Assembly: GCA_035942915.1 (NCBI GenBank)
Contig: DASZCR010000339.1
Coordinates: 1 to 48,100, forward strand
Length of the DNA stretch: 48,100 nt
Origin: DASZCR01 sp035942915
Lineage (GTDB): Bacteria; Acidobacteriota; Blastocatellia; Pyrinomonadales; Pyrinomonadaceae
Direction of reading: 5' to 3'
Shown: positions 33,626 to 44,040 of the stretch, piece by piece
Layout: each line of letters opens with the position of its first letter
How positions within the stretch are numbered: the first letter of the stretch is position 1
Made by a program: the position numbers and the translations under genes
Notes under the pieces: model-generated
Databases searched by the model: none
What the model was told of the DNA's origin: nothing
The model's input: the letters and a program-made list of their open reading frames with translations, nothing else

Positions 33626-34312
33626 ATGACGCAGACCACACAGGCTGACCCGCGCATCAAGTATCCCTGCTACAAATCTTTCGACGAGTTCATCGATGTC
33701 GAGCGCCTCAAGTCGCTCGACTCCTACATAGCCGAGCGCGTCCGACGCCACATCGAGGCGCGCAAGGATTACAGGTTCTACACAGGCCCTTTCCGTCTCC
33801 GGCCGGATGCGCCCGACCGCCCTGGCTCGCGCATGATTTACCTCGCGCAATCGACCGAGCCTGACAGCTACTTCGACCTCGACCGCACGGAACTCTGGAC
33901 TCGGACTGAAGCGGCCGAAGAGTTCTCCGAGTTGATGGCGTTCATCGAGACGCTCCCGTTCGCGGCGACCGGCCGGATGCTCATCATGTACGACGACGAG
34001 CCGCGCGAAGTGCCCGCGCACCGCGACCACACGAGCACAGACATCTGCCACGACTTCATCTGGTTTCGCACCAATCTCGACAAGCCCTTCTACATGCTCA
34101 ACCACGAGACGGGCGAGAAGCTTTACGTCGAGAGCTACAGCGCGTGGTTCGATTCGGTCAACCAATTTCACGGCAGCGACCCGCGCGACGGACTCTCCTT
34201 CAGCATCCGCGTCGATGGTCGTTTTACGGACGAGTTCAAAGCGCGGATTCCGCGTCCCATCACCAACCCGGCCTCCGCGCCCGCGCTCTGGGCATGCGCC
34301 GCCGGACGATAG
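33626..34312 (+). CDS. Putative 2-oxoglutarate/Fe(II)-dependent oxygenase
   Basis: A 228-residue protein. The double-stranded beta-helix signature of Fe(II)/2OG oxygenases is visible: HRD (132-134) as the HxD facial pair, a distal His in NQFHGSD (H182) and an Arg in SFSIRVDG (R195) for 2-oxoglutarate, in the right order and spacing. The REVPAHRDHTSTDI context and the preceding RMLIMYDDEP strand resemble aspartyl/asparaginyl-hydroxylase-like members. The N-terminal 60 residues are helical. The substrate is unknown. It is a single gene with no clear partner. Confidence 0.65.
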   Translation: MTQTTQADPRIKYPCYKSFDEFIDVERLKSLDSYIAERVRRHIEARKDYRFYTGPFRLRPDAPDRPGSRMIYLAQSTEPDSYFDLDRTELWTRTEAAEEFSELMAFIETLPFAATGRMLIMYDDEPREVPAHRDHTSTDICHDFIWFRTNLDKPFYMLNHETGEKLYVESYSAWFDSVNQFHGSDPRDGLSFSIRVDGRFTDEFKARIPRPITNPASAPALWACAAGR

Positions 34313-34340
34313 ACAGCAGGGACGCGCCCTCTCATCATCT

Positions 34341-34994
34341 TTAAAAAAGTTTCAGCCCGCGCCGACGCGTCTCCGCGAGTCTTTCGAGGAACGCTTCGCG
34401 CGGGACGTTCTTTGCGCCGAGCCTTTCCATGTGCGGCGTCAAAACCTGTATGTCCATCCAGTCAAGCCCGCGCGCAGAGAGGTGTTCGACCAGATGCAGC
34501 AGCGCGAGCTTCGAGGCGTTCGGGCGCGTGTAGAACATGCTCTCGCCCGCAAACGCGCCGTCGGCGTCCACGCCGTAGATGCCGCCGACGAGTGTGCCGC
34601 GCTCGTCCCATGCCTCGACGCTGTGCGCGTGGCCGCGCCGGTGTAGTTCGCAGTAGGCGTCAATCATCGCGTCGTTAATCCACGTCCCTTCCTCGCCTGG
34701 GCGGAAGGCCGTCGCGCAGGCGCGAATGACCGAAGCGAAATCGGCGTCGATGGTGAAGCGCAGCGTCGTCCTTCTTCTCTCGCGCGCGAGGCTGCGCGGG
34801 ATGTGCAGGTCGGCGAAGACGAGCAGCGCACGTTCGGCGGGCGAAAACCACGTCAGCGGATAGCCCTCAATCGGCCAAGGGAAGATGCCGCGCCGGTAGG
34901 CTTCGAGCAGCGTCGGCGGTCGCAGATTGCCGCCGATGGCGACAAGCCCTTCCGGGGTGGCGTCGCGCGGGTCAGGGAAACGAATGAGAGCCAT
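34341..34994 (-). CDS. aat: Leucyl/phenylalanyl-tRNA--protein transferase
   Basis: A 217-residue protein from ATG 34994, close to the usual length. Family markers: IRFPDPRDATPEGLVAIGGN, then AYRRGIFPWPIEGYPLTWFS, PAERALLVFADLHIPRSL, GTWINDAMIDAYCELHRRGH, GVDADGAFAGESMFY and LLHLVEHLSARGLDWMDIQV. The enzyme adds Leu or Phe from tRNA to N-terminal Lys/Arg of proteins, producing N-degrons. It is read away from clpS-clpA, whose products recognise and degrade these proteins. Confidence 0.96.
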   Translation of the reverse strand: MALIRFPDPRDATPEGLVAIGGNLRPPTLLEAYRRGIFPWPIEGYPLTWFSPAERALLVFADLHIPRSLARERRRTTLRFTIDADFASVIRACATAFRPGEEGTWINDAMIDAYCELHRRGHAHSVEAWDERGTLVGGIYGVDADGAFAGESMFYTRPNASKLALLHLVEHLSARGLDWMDIQVLTPHMERLGAKNVPREAFLERLAETRRRGLKLF

Positions 34995-35156
34995 GATGCG
35001 GAGAAGCTTAAAACGACCGCCGGGGCGCGGCAAGCCGCACGTCTCCGCTGCATCTCTCGCGTCCCGGCTTCCTCTGCCTGAAATTGTCGAAACAGTCGCA
35101 GACGCAGACGCACGAGGCGCTCCGAAGGGCGCTCCGACGTGCTTTCCGGTAGCGGC

Positions 35157-35185
35157 TTGCGGCGCGCACGCTTGGCCTTTACACT
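35157..35185 (+). promoter_or_regulatory. Candidate promoter of clpS-clpA
   Basis: TTGCGG (35157-35162) and TACACT (35180-35185) with a 17-base spacer lie directly before clpS. Only seven bases separate the -10 from the ATG, so the transcript would be leaderless or nearly so. In line with that, there is no Shine-Dalgarno sequence before the ATG. Confidence 0.4.
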
Positions 35186-35192
35186 TGTTTCC

Positions 35193-35510
35193 ATGCCCGC
35201 GCATGAGAGAGATTTTGACGGAGCAGTGGTCGCACCGGAGAGCAAGGAGAAGCTGAAGAAACCTCCGCTCTTCAAGGTGTTGATTCACAACGACGACTTT
35301 ACGACGATGGAGTTTGTCGTCTACGTCCTCGAATCCGTCTTTCAGCACAACGAAGCGGACGCCTTCAGCATCATGCTACAGGTGCACACGCAGGGCATCG
35401 GTGTCGCGGGCGTCTATACCTACGAGGTGGCCGAGATGAAGGTCGAGAAGGTGGCGCAACTGGCGCGTGCGAACGAGTATCCGTTGCTGTGTACGTTGGA
35501 AGAAGAGTAG
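35193..35510 (+). CDS. clpS: ATP-dependent Clp protease adaptor ClpS
   Basis: A 105-residue protein. The core is plain ClpS: FKVLIHNDDFTTMEFVVYVL (N-degron pocket with the NDD motif), then FQHNEADAFSIMLQVHTQG and GVYTYEVAEMKVEKV. ClpS binds proteins with N-terminal Leu, Phe, Tyr or Trp and hands them to ClpA. I start it at ATG 35193. The ORF is open further upstream, but the extra residues are Arg/Leu-rich and unconserved. It is followed with no gap by clpA. Confidence 0.96.
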   Translation: MPAHERDFDGAVVAPESKEKLKKPPLFKVLIHNDDFTTMEFVVYVLESVFQHNEADAFSIMLQVHTQGIGVAGVYTYEVAEMKVEKVAQLARANEYPLLCTLEEE

Positions 35511-37799
<2,289 letters not shown>

Positions 37800-37813
37800 A
37801 CACTGCCGCGCGT

Positions 37814-38746
37814 CTACTTGACGGGTGTCAGATGTAGCTCGAAGTCGAGGCCGAACTCGCGCATGCCGGGGAGCATGCGGAGGTTCATGCGGTGGAAGCG
37901 GTATGTGTAGTAAATGTCCGGGCGGTGCTTGGCCGGAGGGAGTGTGATTTCGGAGTCGGCGCGCGGCGGCGCACCGTCGCGCGGCAGGTAATGCCGTTTC
38001 CAATCTTTAAAGCGCGGCCACAGACCGAGGCTGGCGAGTCCTCTGCGGATGCCGTAAGTGCGGCTCCTGACGATTTTGAATCCGACCTCACGGCACATCA
38101 GTTCCAGCGTCCGCTTCGGGAAAAAGAAGAGATGCCCGGACTTGCTCAAGCCCGCTTTGTGCTCGCTGCGGCCGTAGTTGATTAAGTCGAGACTATCGAC
38201 CGCTCCGTTCGGGACGAACAGTTGCAGCGTCCCGCCGGGCTTCAGTATCCGCCGACACTCTGCGAGCAAACCAACCGGGTCGGTGACGTGTTCGAGCACG
38301 TTTCTTATCTGTATGTAATCGAAAAAGTCTGCGTCGAAGCCCGCTTCGACGAGCGCGCCCTGCCGCACGTCGAGGCCGAGTTTCTCTCTGGCAAACTCCA
38401 CGGCCGCCTGTCCAAACTCGACGCCGTAGACCTCCCATGCGGTCTCTCGTCTGATGCTGTCGATGAAGAAGCCAAGCCCGCACCCGATGTCGAGAAACCT
38501 GCCGGGCGGACGGGGGCGCAAGACCGACGCGGCGTAAGCCTTGCCCCATCCCTGCTGCTTGTACCAATCCGTCCCGTAGTATTGCGCGCTGTAGAAGTTC
38601 TCCAACTGCGCGGGCGTCGGACTCGGCCACAGGAAGCGCGCCGCGCAGTTCGGACATTCGACGAGGTCAAACTCGCTGCCGTAACCGAGCGTGGCACGGC
38701 ACAGCACGCGTGTTTCGATTTCGCTGCGACATATCGGACACGTCAT
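37814..38746 (-). CDS. Class I SAM-dependent methyltransferase with N-terminal zinc ribbon
   Basis: A 310-residue protein from the ATG at 38746. A GTG five codons upstream (38761) is an alternative. C3, C6, C31 and C34 (CPIC, CPNC) form a zinc ribbon. SAM motif I is FLDIGCGLG (84-92), followed by VYGVEFGQAAVEFA, DYIQIRNVLEHVTDP and LLAECRRILKPGGTLQLFVP. The layout is that of sugar or lipid-linked methyltransferases with a zinc ribbon. The substrate is not predictable. It converges on clpA with a 14-base gap and no hairpin between them. Confidence 0.87.
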   Translation of the reverse strand: MTCPICRSEIETRVLCRATLGYGSEFDLVECPNCAARFLWPSPTPAQLENFYSAQYYGTDWYKQQGWGKAYAASVLRPRPPGRFLDIGCGLGFFIDSIRRETAWEVYGVEFGQAAVEFAREKLGLDVRQGALVEAGFDADFFDYIQIRNVLEHVTDPVGLLAECRRILKPGGTLQLFVPNGAVDSLDLINYGRSEHKAGLSKSGHLFFFPKRTLELMCREVGFKIVRSRTYGIRRGLASLGLWPRFKDWKRHYLPRDGAPPRADSEITLPPAKHRPDIYYTYRFHRMNLRMLPGMREFGLDFELHLTPVK

Positions 38747-38785
38747 CAATTCGGGGTTCACCTGCTGCCCGGCATTATATCCGAC

Positions 38786-39244
38786 CTATTCCAACTTGTG
38801 CTCGACCGGCACAGGCTCAAACGTTCGCGTCGTCTGCTCCGCCACGCTCGACGGCGGTTCGCGCAGTGCGCGCCGCGTCTCCGCACCGAGTTCCTTCGTC
38901 TCCTGCACCTTCTCCTGTAAGGTGTCTTTCGCTTCATCGACGCCACCTCTCCGGCGCAGCAGGAGCCAGATGAACACGGCCGCCGTCGAGAGCACCAACA
39001 TGAAACTGAGCATCGTGATGACGATTAAGATTTCTCTCCCGAACACCTCTTTCAACACCGCCAGCAGCACCATCACAGCCCCGATGCCGCCGACCGTCAC
39101 CGACACCAGCGCCCACACGAGCGATTCGGCAGACGCCTCGCCCGTGTTCGCAGGTCTTCTCTCCTTCGCCGTCAACTCCGCCCCGCAACGGTTGCAATAA
39201 CTCAGGCCCGGAGTCACGGCCGTACCGCAGGACGAACAATACAT
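38786..39244 (-). CDS. Zinc-ribbon membrane protein of unknown function
   Basis: A 152-residue protein from ATG 39244, preceded by a strong GGAGGTGA. The first 22 residues form a zinc ribbon (MYCSSCG, then YCNRCG; C3, C6, C17, C20). Two transmembrane helices follow (about 42-66 and 71-95), then a cytoplasmic, charged helical tail of about 50 residues. Proteins of this plan are frequent in many bacteria without a known role. It is single, facing away from the next gene pair. Confidence 0.8.
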   Translation of the reverse strand: MYCSSCGTAVTPGLSYCNRCGAELTAKERRPANTGEASAESLVWALVSVTVGGIGAVMVLLAVLKEVFGREILIVITMLSFMLVLSTAAVFIWLLLRRRGGVDEAKDTLQEKVQETKELGAETRRALREPPSSVAEQTTRTFEPVPVEHKLE

Positions 39245-39370
39245 CTCTCTGTCACCTCCGCGACGAAATACGATACCGCTCCCTTGCGAGTTCGCCAACA
39301 CCTACGCTCGACAAGGCGAGCCGAATCGTCGTAGTGTGACGCAACAGATTCGAGAGGAGCAGAGTTTCTG

Positions 39371-39808
39371 ATGGACGAGCCTGTCAAGATGGCTGGCGAT
39401 TCTCTGAGCGAGGCGACGGGGCGGCTGCTCGGCGACGTGCGACGCGCGCTCTTGCGTCTGCACAAGCTGTTGCTCGACGAGGAGCGTGCGCGTTATGAAC
39501 AGGCGCACGGGCGCGTCACCAGCGGCCGGATGCTGCAACTCGTTATCAACGATGAGCAGTTCGCATGGCTTCGCTCGCTCTCCGAGTTGGTCGTGCGTAT
39601 CGACGAATTTCTGGAAGGTGAAACGGCCGTCGAACAGGAGGCGAGCGCCCTTCTCGTCTACACGCGCAAGCTGCTGACGCCGGACGCCTCCGGCGACCGC
39701 TTCGCACGTAAGTATGACGAGGCGCTTCAACGCGAACCCGGCGCGGTGCTCGCGCACAGAGAAGTGACGCGTCTTCTGCCCCCGGCGGCAGCCGACCGAC
39801 AAGGATGA
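39371..39808 (+). CDS. Conserved protein of unknown function
   Basis: A 145-residue, mostly helical soluble protein. It contains LLGDVRRALLRLHKLLLDEE, RMLQLVINDEQFAWLRSLSE and LVVRIDEFL, which looks like a four-helix arrangement. No motif gives a reaction. Its stop overlaps the region of the next gene start, so both are probably co-translated. Confidence 0.75.
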   Translation: MDEPVKMAGDSLSEATGRLLGDVRRALLRLHKLLLDEERARYEQAHGRVTSGRMLQLVINDEQFAWLRSLSELVVRIDEFLEGETAVEQEASALLVYTRKLLTPDASGDRFARKYDEALQREPGAVLAHREVTRLLPPAAADRQG

Positions 39809-39819
39809 GGGAGACGCGT

Positions 39820-40725
39820 ATGACGAACGAGTCGTGGCCTGCTCTGCCCTTTGAGGAATGGCAGGAGACTTGCGAGACGTTGCACATGTGGACGCAGGTC
39901 GTCGGCAAGATTCGACTCGCGCTGACGCCTCTCGTCAACCATTGGTGGAACGTCCCGCTCTACATCTCCTCGCGCGGGCTGACGACCTCCGCAATGCCCT
40001 ACGGCGAACGACTCTTCGAGATTGATTTCGACTTCATCGAACACCTGCTGCGTATCTCTTGCAGCGACGGCCGCACCCAAACGCTCCCGCTCGTCCCGCG
40101 CACCGTCGCAGACTTTTATCGAGAGGTGTTTGAGAAACTCGCTCAACTCGACATCAACGTCAAAATCTGGACGATGCCGGTCGAGGTCGAAAACCCGACG
40201 CGCTTCGAGCAGGACACGCATCATGCGTCCTACGATGCCGTGTCCGTCGAAAAATTCTGGCGCGTGCTCATGCAGGCCGACAGGGTTTTTAAAGAGTTCC
40301 GCGCGCGCTTTACCGGCAAGGTCAGTCCCGTCCATTTCTTCTGGGGCAGCTTCGACCTCGCCGTGACCCGCTTTAGCGGCCGCCCCGCGCCGCCCAGAGA
40401 AGGCGCAGACTCCATCACGCGCGAAGCTTATTCGCACGAAGTCATCAGTCATGGCTTCTGGCCGGGCAGCGCCGCCGCGCCCGCCGCCGCTTTCTACTCC
40501 TACACCGCGCCCGAACCCGAAGGTCTCAGCCGAGTGGCCGTGCGCCCGCCGGAAGCTTTCTACAGCACCGAGTTGAAAGAGTATCTCCTCCGCTACGAAG
40601 ACGTGCGCCGCGCCGACGCGCCCGCCCAAGCCCTGTTGGAATTTCTTCAGAGCACCTACGAGGCCGGAGCGAATCTCGCCGCTTGGGAGCGCGCCTCGCT
40701 CGAACGCACGCCGCCCCGCACCTGA
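39820..40725 (+). CDS. DUF5996 family protein
   Basis: A 301-residue protein from the ATG at 39820, which has GAGGGAG six bases upstream. An ATG at 39805 has no good ribosome-binding site. Family markers: EEWQETCETLHMWTQVVGK, LTPLVNHWWNVPLYISSRG, then PVHFFWGSFDLAVTRFSGR and EVISHGFWPG. The many conserved His, Trp and Arg residues suggest a ligand- or metal-binding fold, but I know no assigned function. The sequence ends 100 bases before the next operon. Confidence 0.85.
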   Translation: MTNESWPALPFEEWQETCETLHMWTQVVGKIRLALTPLVNHWWNVPLYISSRGLTTSAMPYGERLFEIDFDFIEHLLRISCSDGRTQTLPLVPRTVADFYREVFEKLAQLDINVKIWTMPVEVENPTRFEQDTHHASYDAVSVEKFWRVLMQADRVFKEFRARFTGKVSPVHFFWGSFDLAVTRFSGRPAPPREGADSITREAYSHEVISHGFWPGSAAAPAAAFYSYTAPEPEGLSRVAVRPPEAFYSTELKEYLLRYEDVRRADAPAQALLEFLQSTYEAGANLAAWERASLERTPPRT

Positions 40726-40763
40726 GCCGAAAAACCCTCTCCAAAAAAATTTCCCGCGACCCC

Positions 40764-40795
40764 TTGACTCTGTACACGACTACAGGGTTTACAAT
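40764..40795 (+). promoter_or_regulatory. MerR-type promoter and operator
   Basis: TTGACT (40764-40769) and TACAAT (40790-40795) are separated by 20 bases, too long for normal sigma-70 use but typical for promoters twisted by MerR proteins. Inside the spacer, ACTCTGTA (40767-40774) and TACAGGGT (40781-40788) form a dyad with seven of eight pairs. It stands 31 bases before the MerR start codon, so the regulator controls itself and the copper ATPase. Confidence 0.85.
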
Positions 40796-40826
40796 ACTTC
40801 TGTCAGTCGGAAACGGAGGCAATTTG

Positions 40827-41321
40827 ATGAGGAATCAGGTGAAACGAGAAGCGGCGACGAAGGAGGCGCGCCCGGCGCGTCTGAAGATTGGCGAGGCGTC
40901 GAAGATGTCGGGCGTCGGCATCGAGGCGCTCAGGTTCTACGAACGGAGCGGCCTGCTCGGCCGTCCGGCGCGCACAGAGAGCGGCTATCGTCTCTACACG
41001 GAAGAGGTGCTCGACCGTCTCGCCTTCATCAAGCGCGCGCAGGTGCTCGGCTTCTCGCTCGACGAAATCAAACAAATCATCGCCGAGCGCGAGGCCGGAC
41101 AAAGCCCTTGCGTGCACGTCCGCGAGGTCGTCCGCCGACGGCTCGCGGAGTTGGACGAGCGGATGCGCGAAATGCGTCTCTATCGCAAGGAGTTGGCCGA
41201 GGCGCTGGCCGAATGGGAGCAGCAGGGCGACGCTGAGGGGCACATCTGCGGCCTCATCGAAAAGACGGAGATTCATCACGCGGACACGCGCACGCAGGGC
41301 GTTGCAAGGAGGAAGCGATGA
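40827..41321 (+). CDS. MerR-family metal-responsive regulator
   Basis: A 164-residue protein with an extended N-terminus (about 17 residues) before the MerR domain: LKIGEASKMSGVGIEALRFY, then ERSGLLGRPARTESGYRLY and LAFIKRAQVLGFSLDEIKQI. The dimerisation helix contains Cys in SPCVHV and a second Cys in GHICGL near the end, a possible metal site. GGAGG lies seven bases before the ATG. The next gene is a copper-type P-ATPase, which suggests that the regulator senses Cu(I) or Ag(I), though zinc, cadmium or mercury cannot be excluded. Confidence 0.92.
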   Translation: MRNQVKREAATKEARPARLKIGEASKMSGVGIEALRFYERSGLLGRPARTESGYRLYTEEVLDRLAFIKRAQVLGFSLDEIKQIIAEREAGQSPCVHVREVVRRRLAELDERMREMRLYRKELAEALAEWEQQGDAEGHICGLIEKTEIHHADTRTQGVARRKR

Positions 41322-43624
41322 GCACACACGAGACACACACGTTGCCCGTCTCAGAGGCCGAGCGGGTCGATTTGGCCGTGACGGGGATGACCTGCGCGGC
41401 CTGCGCGCGACGCATCGAACGCAAGCTGGCGAAAGTGCCGGGCGTGCGGCGCGCGGGCGTCAACTTTGCCACCGCGCGGGCGACGGTCGAATACGACCCG
41501 CAGGCGACCGGCGTCCGGCAGTTCGTCGAAACCATCAAGGATGTTGGCTACGGGACGACGGAGGCGGACGACGACGACCGCGCCGCGCAGGAAGCACACG
41601 CGGCCGAATACAGTGAGACGCGGCGCAAGTTCATCGTCGCCGCCGTGCTCTCGCTGCCGGTGCTCCTTATCGCCATGTCGCACGGGCGTCTTCCCTTCCT
41701 CGCAGGCGCGTGGACGAACTGGCTGCAAATGGCGCTGACGACGCCGGTCGTCTTCTACTGCGGCGCGCAGTTCTACAAGGGCGCTTGGATTTCTTTGCGC
41801 CACCGTGCGGCCGACATGAGCACGCTGATTGCGACCGGGACGGGCGCGGCCTATCTCTACTCGGTCGCCGCCACCCTCGCGCCCGGTTTCTTCTCGACGG
41901 CCGCACACATGCACGCGCCGCCGGTCTACTTCGAGGCGGCGTCGGTCATCATCGCGCTCATCCTGCTCGGTCGTCTGCTCGAATCGCGCGCGAAGGGGCA
42001 GACGAGCGACGCGATACGTCGTCTGATGGGACTTCAGGCGAAGACCGCGCGCGTCGTGCGCGACGGCGTCGAGACGGACATCGCGGTCGAGGCGGTCGTG
42101 CCCGGCGATGTGGTTGTCGTGCGACCGGGCGAGAAGATACCCGTCGACGGAGAGTTGATAGAAGGCGCTTCGGCGGTGGACGAGTCGATGCTGACGGGCG
42201 AGAGCATGCCCGTCGAGAAGACCGTCGGCGACCGTGTTTACGGTGCGACGATTAACCGGACGGGACTCTTTCGCTTCCGCGCGACGCGTGTCGGCAAGGA
42301 GACGGCGCTTCAGCAGATTGTGAAGCTCGTGCGCGAGGCGCAAGGCTCGAAAGCGCCTATCGCGCGTCTGGCCGACGTGGTGAGCGGCATCTTCACGCCG
42401 GTCGTCCTCTGCATCGCCATCGTCACCTTCGTCGTCTGGTTCATCGCCGCGCCTGTCGAGACGCGTTTTACGACGGCTCTCATCAACTTCGTCTCGGTGC
42501 TCATTATCGCCTGCCCGTGCGCGCTCGGCCTTGCGACGCCGACGGCCATCATGGTTGGCACGGGCAAGGGCGCGGAGCACGGCGTACTCATCAAGGGCGG
42601 CGAGAGCCTTGAGACGGCGCATAAGCTTCAGACCGTCGTGCTCGACAAGACCGGCACGGTGACGAAAGGCGAGCCGGTGTTGACGGATGTCTTGGCAGCG
42701 CGCGTCGCAGACCTGAGCGACGGTGCGGCGACGGCGGCGGCGAATGAACTGTTAAGACTCGTGGCGTCGGCGGAACATGGGAGCGAGCATCCTGTGGCGT
42801 CGGCGGTGGTGCGCGGCGCGCTTGAACGCGGCTTGAGTCTGTCGAGCGTGTCGGGATTCAAAGCCGTCGCCGGTCAGGGCGTCGAGGCGGAGGTTGAAGG
42901 CCGCCGCGTGCTGCTCGGAAACGCGCGTCTGATGAAGGCGCGCGGCGTCTCTCTGGAAGGCTTTGAGGAGCGCGCCGAAGAGCTCGCAGCCGAAGGGAAG
43001 ACGACGATGTACGTCGCGGTTGACGAGCGTTTCGCGGGGCTGCTGGCGGTGGCCGACGAGGTCAAGCCTGAGTCTGCGGAGGCCATCGCGGCGTTGCGAC
43101 GGATGGGCGTCGAGGTCTTGTTGTTGACGGGCGACAATCGGCGGACGGCCGAGGCGGTGGCGCGTCGCGTCGGGATAGAGCGCGTGCTGGCGGAGGTCTT
43201 GCCGGAGGACAAGGCTGAGGAGGTGCGCCGCCTTCAGCAGGAGGAGCGGCGCGTGGTGGCGATGGTCGGAGACGGCATTAACGACGCGCCCGCGCTGGCG
43301 CAGGCGGATGTCGGTATCGCCATCGGGACGGGAACAGACGTGGCGATAGAAGCGGCTGACGTAACGCTCATCGGCGGAGACCTGCGCGGCGTCGTGACGG
43401 CCATCGCGCTCTCGAAGGCGACCATTCGGACGGTCAAGCAGAATCTCTTCTGGGCGTTCATCTACAACGTCGTCGGGATACCGGTCGCGGCCGGGCTGCT
43501 CTACCCGTTCACGGGCTGGCTGCTCTCGCCGATTATCGCCAGCGCGGCGATGTCTCTATCGAGCGTCTCGGTGGTTGCCAACAGTCTGCGGTTGAGAAGA
43601 TTCCGCGCGCCGGCTCGCGCGTGA
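41318..43624 (+). CDS. copA: Copper-exporting P1B-type ATPase
   Basis: A 768-residue ATPase starting inside the MerR stop (ATGA overlap). An N-terminal heavy-metal domain has GMTCAAC (CxxC at 26-29). Six to eight membrane helices include the transport motif CPC (about 399-401; CPCALGLATPTAIM). Further motifs: TGES in the actuator domain, DKTGTVTKG with the phosphorylated Asp, SEHPVASAVV and GDGINDAPALAQADVG. This is the Cu(I) exporter layout. It acts in the inner membrane. Confidence 0.94.
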   Translation: MSTHETHTLPVSEAERVDLAVTGMTCAACARRIERKLAKVPGVRRAGVNFATARATVEYDPQATGVRQFVETIKDVGYGTTEADDDDRAAQEAHAAEYSETRRKFIVAAVLSLPVLLIAMSHGRLPFLAGAWTNWLQMALTTPVVFYCGAQFYKGAWISLRHRAADMSTLIATGTGAAYLYSVAATLAPGFFSTAAHMHAPPVYFEAASVIIALILLGRLLESRAKGQTSDAIRRLMGLQAKTARVVRDGVETDIAVEAVVPGDVVVVRPGEKIPVDGELIEGASAVDESMLTGESMPVEKTVGDRVYGATINRTGLFRFRATRVGKETALQQIVKLVREAQGSKAPIARLADVVSGIFTPVVLCIAIVTFVVWFIAAPVETRFTTALINFVSVLIIACPCALGLATPTAIMVGTGKGAEHGVLIKGGESLETAHKLQTVVLDKTGTVTKGEPVLTDVLAARVADLSDGAATAAANELLRLVASAEHGSEHPVASAVVRGALERGLSLSSVSGFKAVAGQGVEAEVEGRRVLLGNARLMKARGVSLEGFEERAEELAAEGKTTMYVAVDERFAGLLAVADEVKPESAEAIAALRRMGVEVLLLTGDNRRTAEAVARRVGIERVLAEVLPEDKAEEVRRLQQEERRVVAMVGDGINDAPALAQADVGIAIGTGTDVAIEAADVTLIGGDLRGVVTAIALSKATIRTVKQNLFWAFIYNVVGIPVAAGLLYPFTGWLLSPIIASAAMSLSSVSVVANSLRLRRFRAPARA

Positions 43625-43644
43625 ACGTGTCAGGAGGAACAGTC

Positions 43645-44022
43645 ATGTTGGACGCAACGGAAATCGCGGTGCTTTCAGGCGGCGTCGCACTAGTGGCGCT
43701 GGTGCTCTGGTACTTCTTTGGCGAGCGTGAGGCGTTTACGGCGAAGGTCGGCGAGCGTGGCTTGCAGGAAGTGAACATCATGGTCAAGGGCGGCTACTCG
43801 CCTGACGTGGTGGTGGTCGAGCGAGGTGTACCAGTGCGGCTCAATTTCTACCGCGACGAGACGAACTCGTGCAGCGAGCAGGTCGTCTTCGGCGACTTCC
43901 GCATCGCGCGTGACCTCCCGGCCTTCAAGACGACGCCGGTCGAGTTCACGCCCGAACGCGCGGGCGAGTTCACCTTCACCTGCGGGATGAGCATGATGCG
44001 CGGAAAGCTGATTGTCAGGTAG
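43645..44022 (+). CDS. Membrane-anchored cupredoxin-like protein
   Basis: A 125-residue protein from the ATG at 43645, with AGGAGG eight bases upstream. One N-terminal helix (7-25) anchors a cupredoxin fold in the periplasm. Metal-ligand candidates are C76 (NSCSE), C113 and M115 to M118 (FTCGMSMM). The sequence FRIARDLPAFKTTPVEFTPE matches cupredoxin-like partners of copper ATPases. It could receive copper exported by the ATPase. It is the third gene of the operon. Confidence 0.85.
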   Translation: MLDATEIAVLSGGVALVALVLWYFFGEREAFTAKVGERGLQEVNIMVKGGYSPDVVVVERGVPVRLNFYRDETNSCSEQVVFGDFRIARDLPAFKTTPVEFTPERAGEFTFTCGMSMMRGKLIVR

Positions 44023-44040
44023 TTTGAACGCAGGCGTGGG

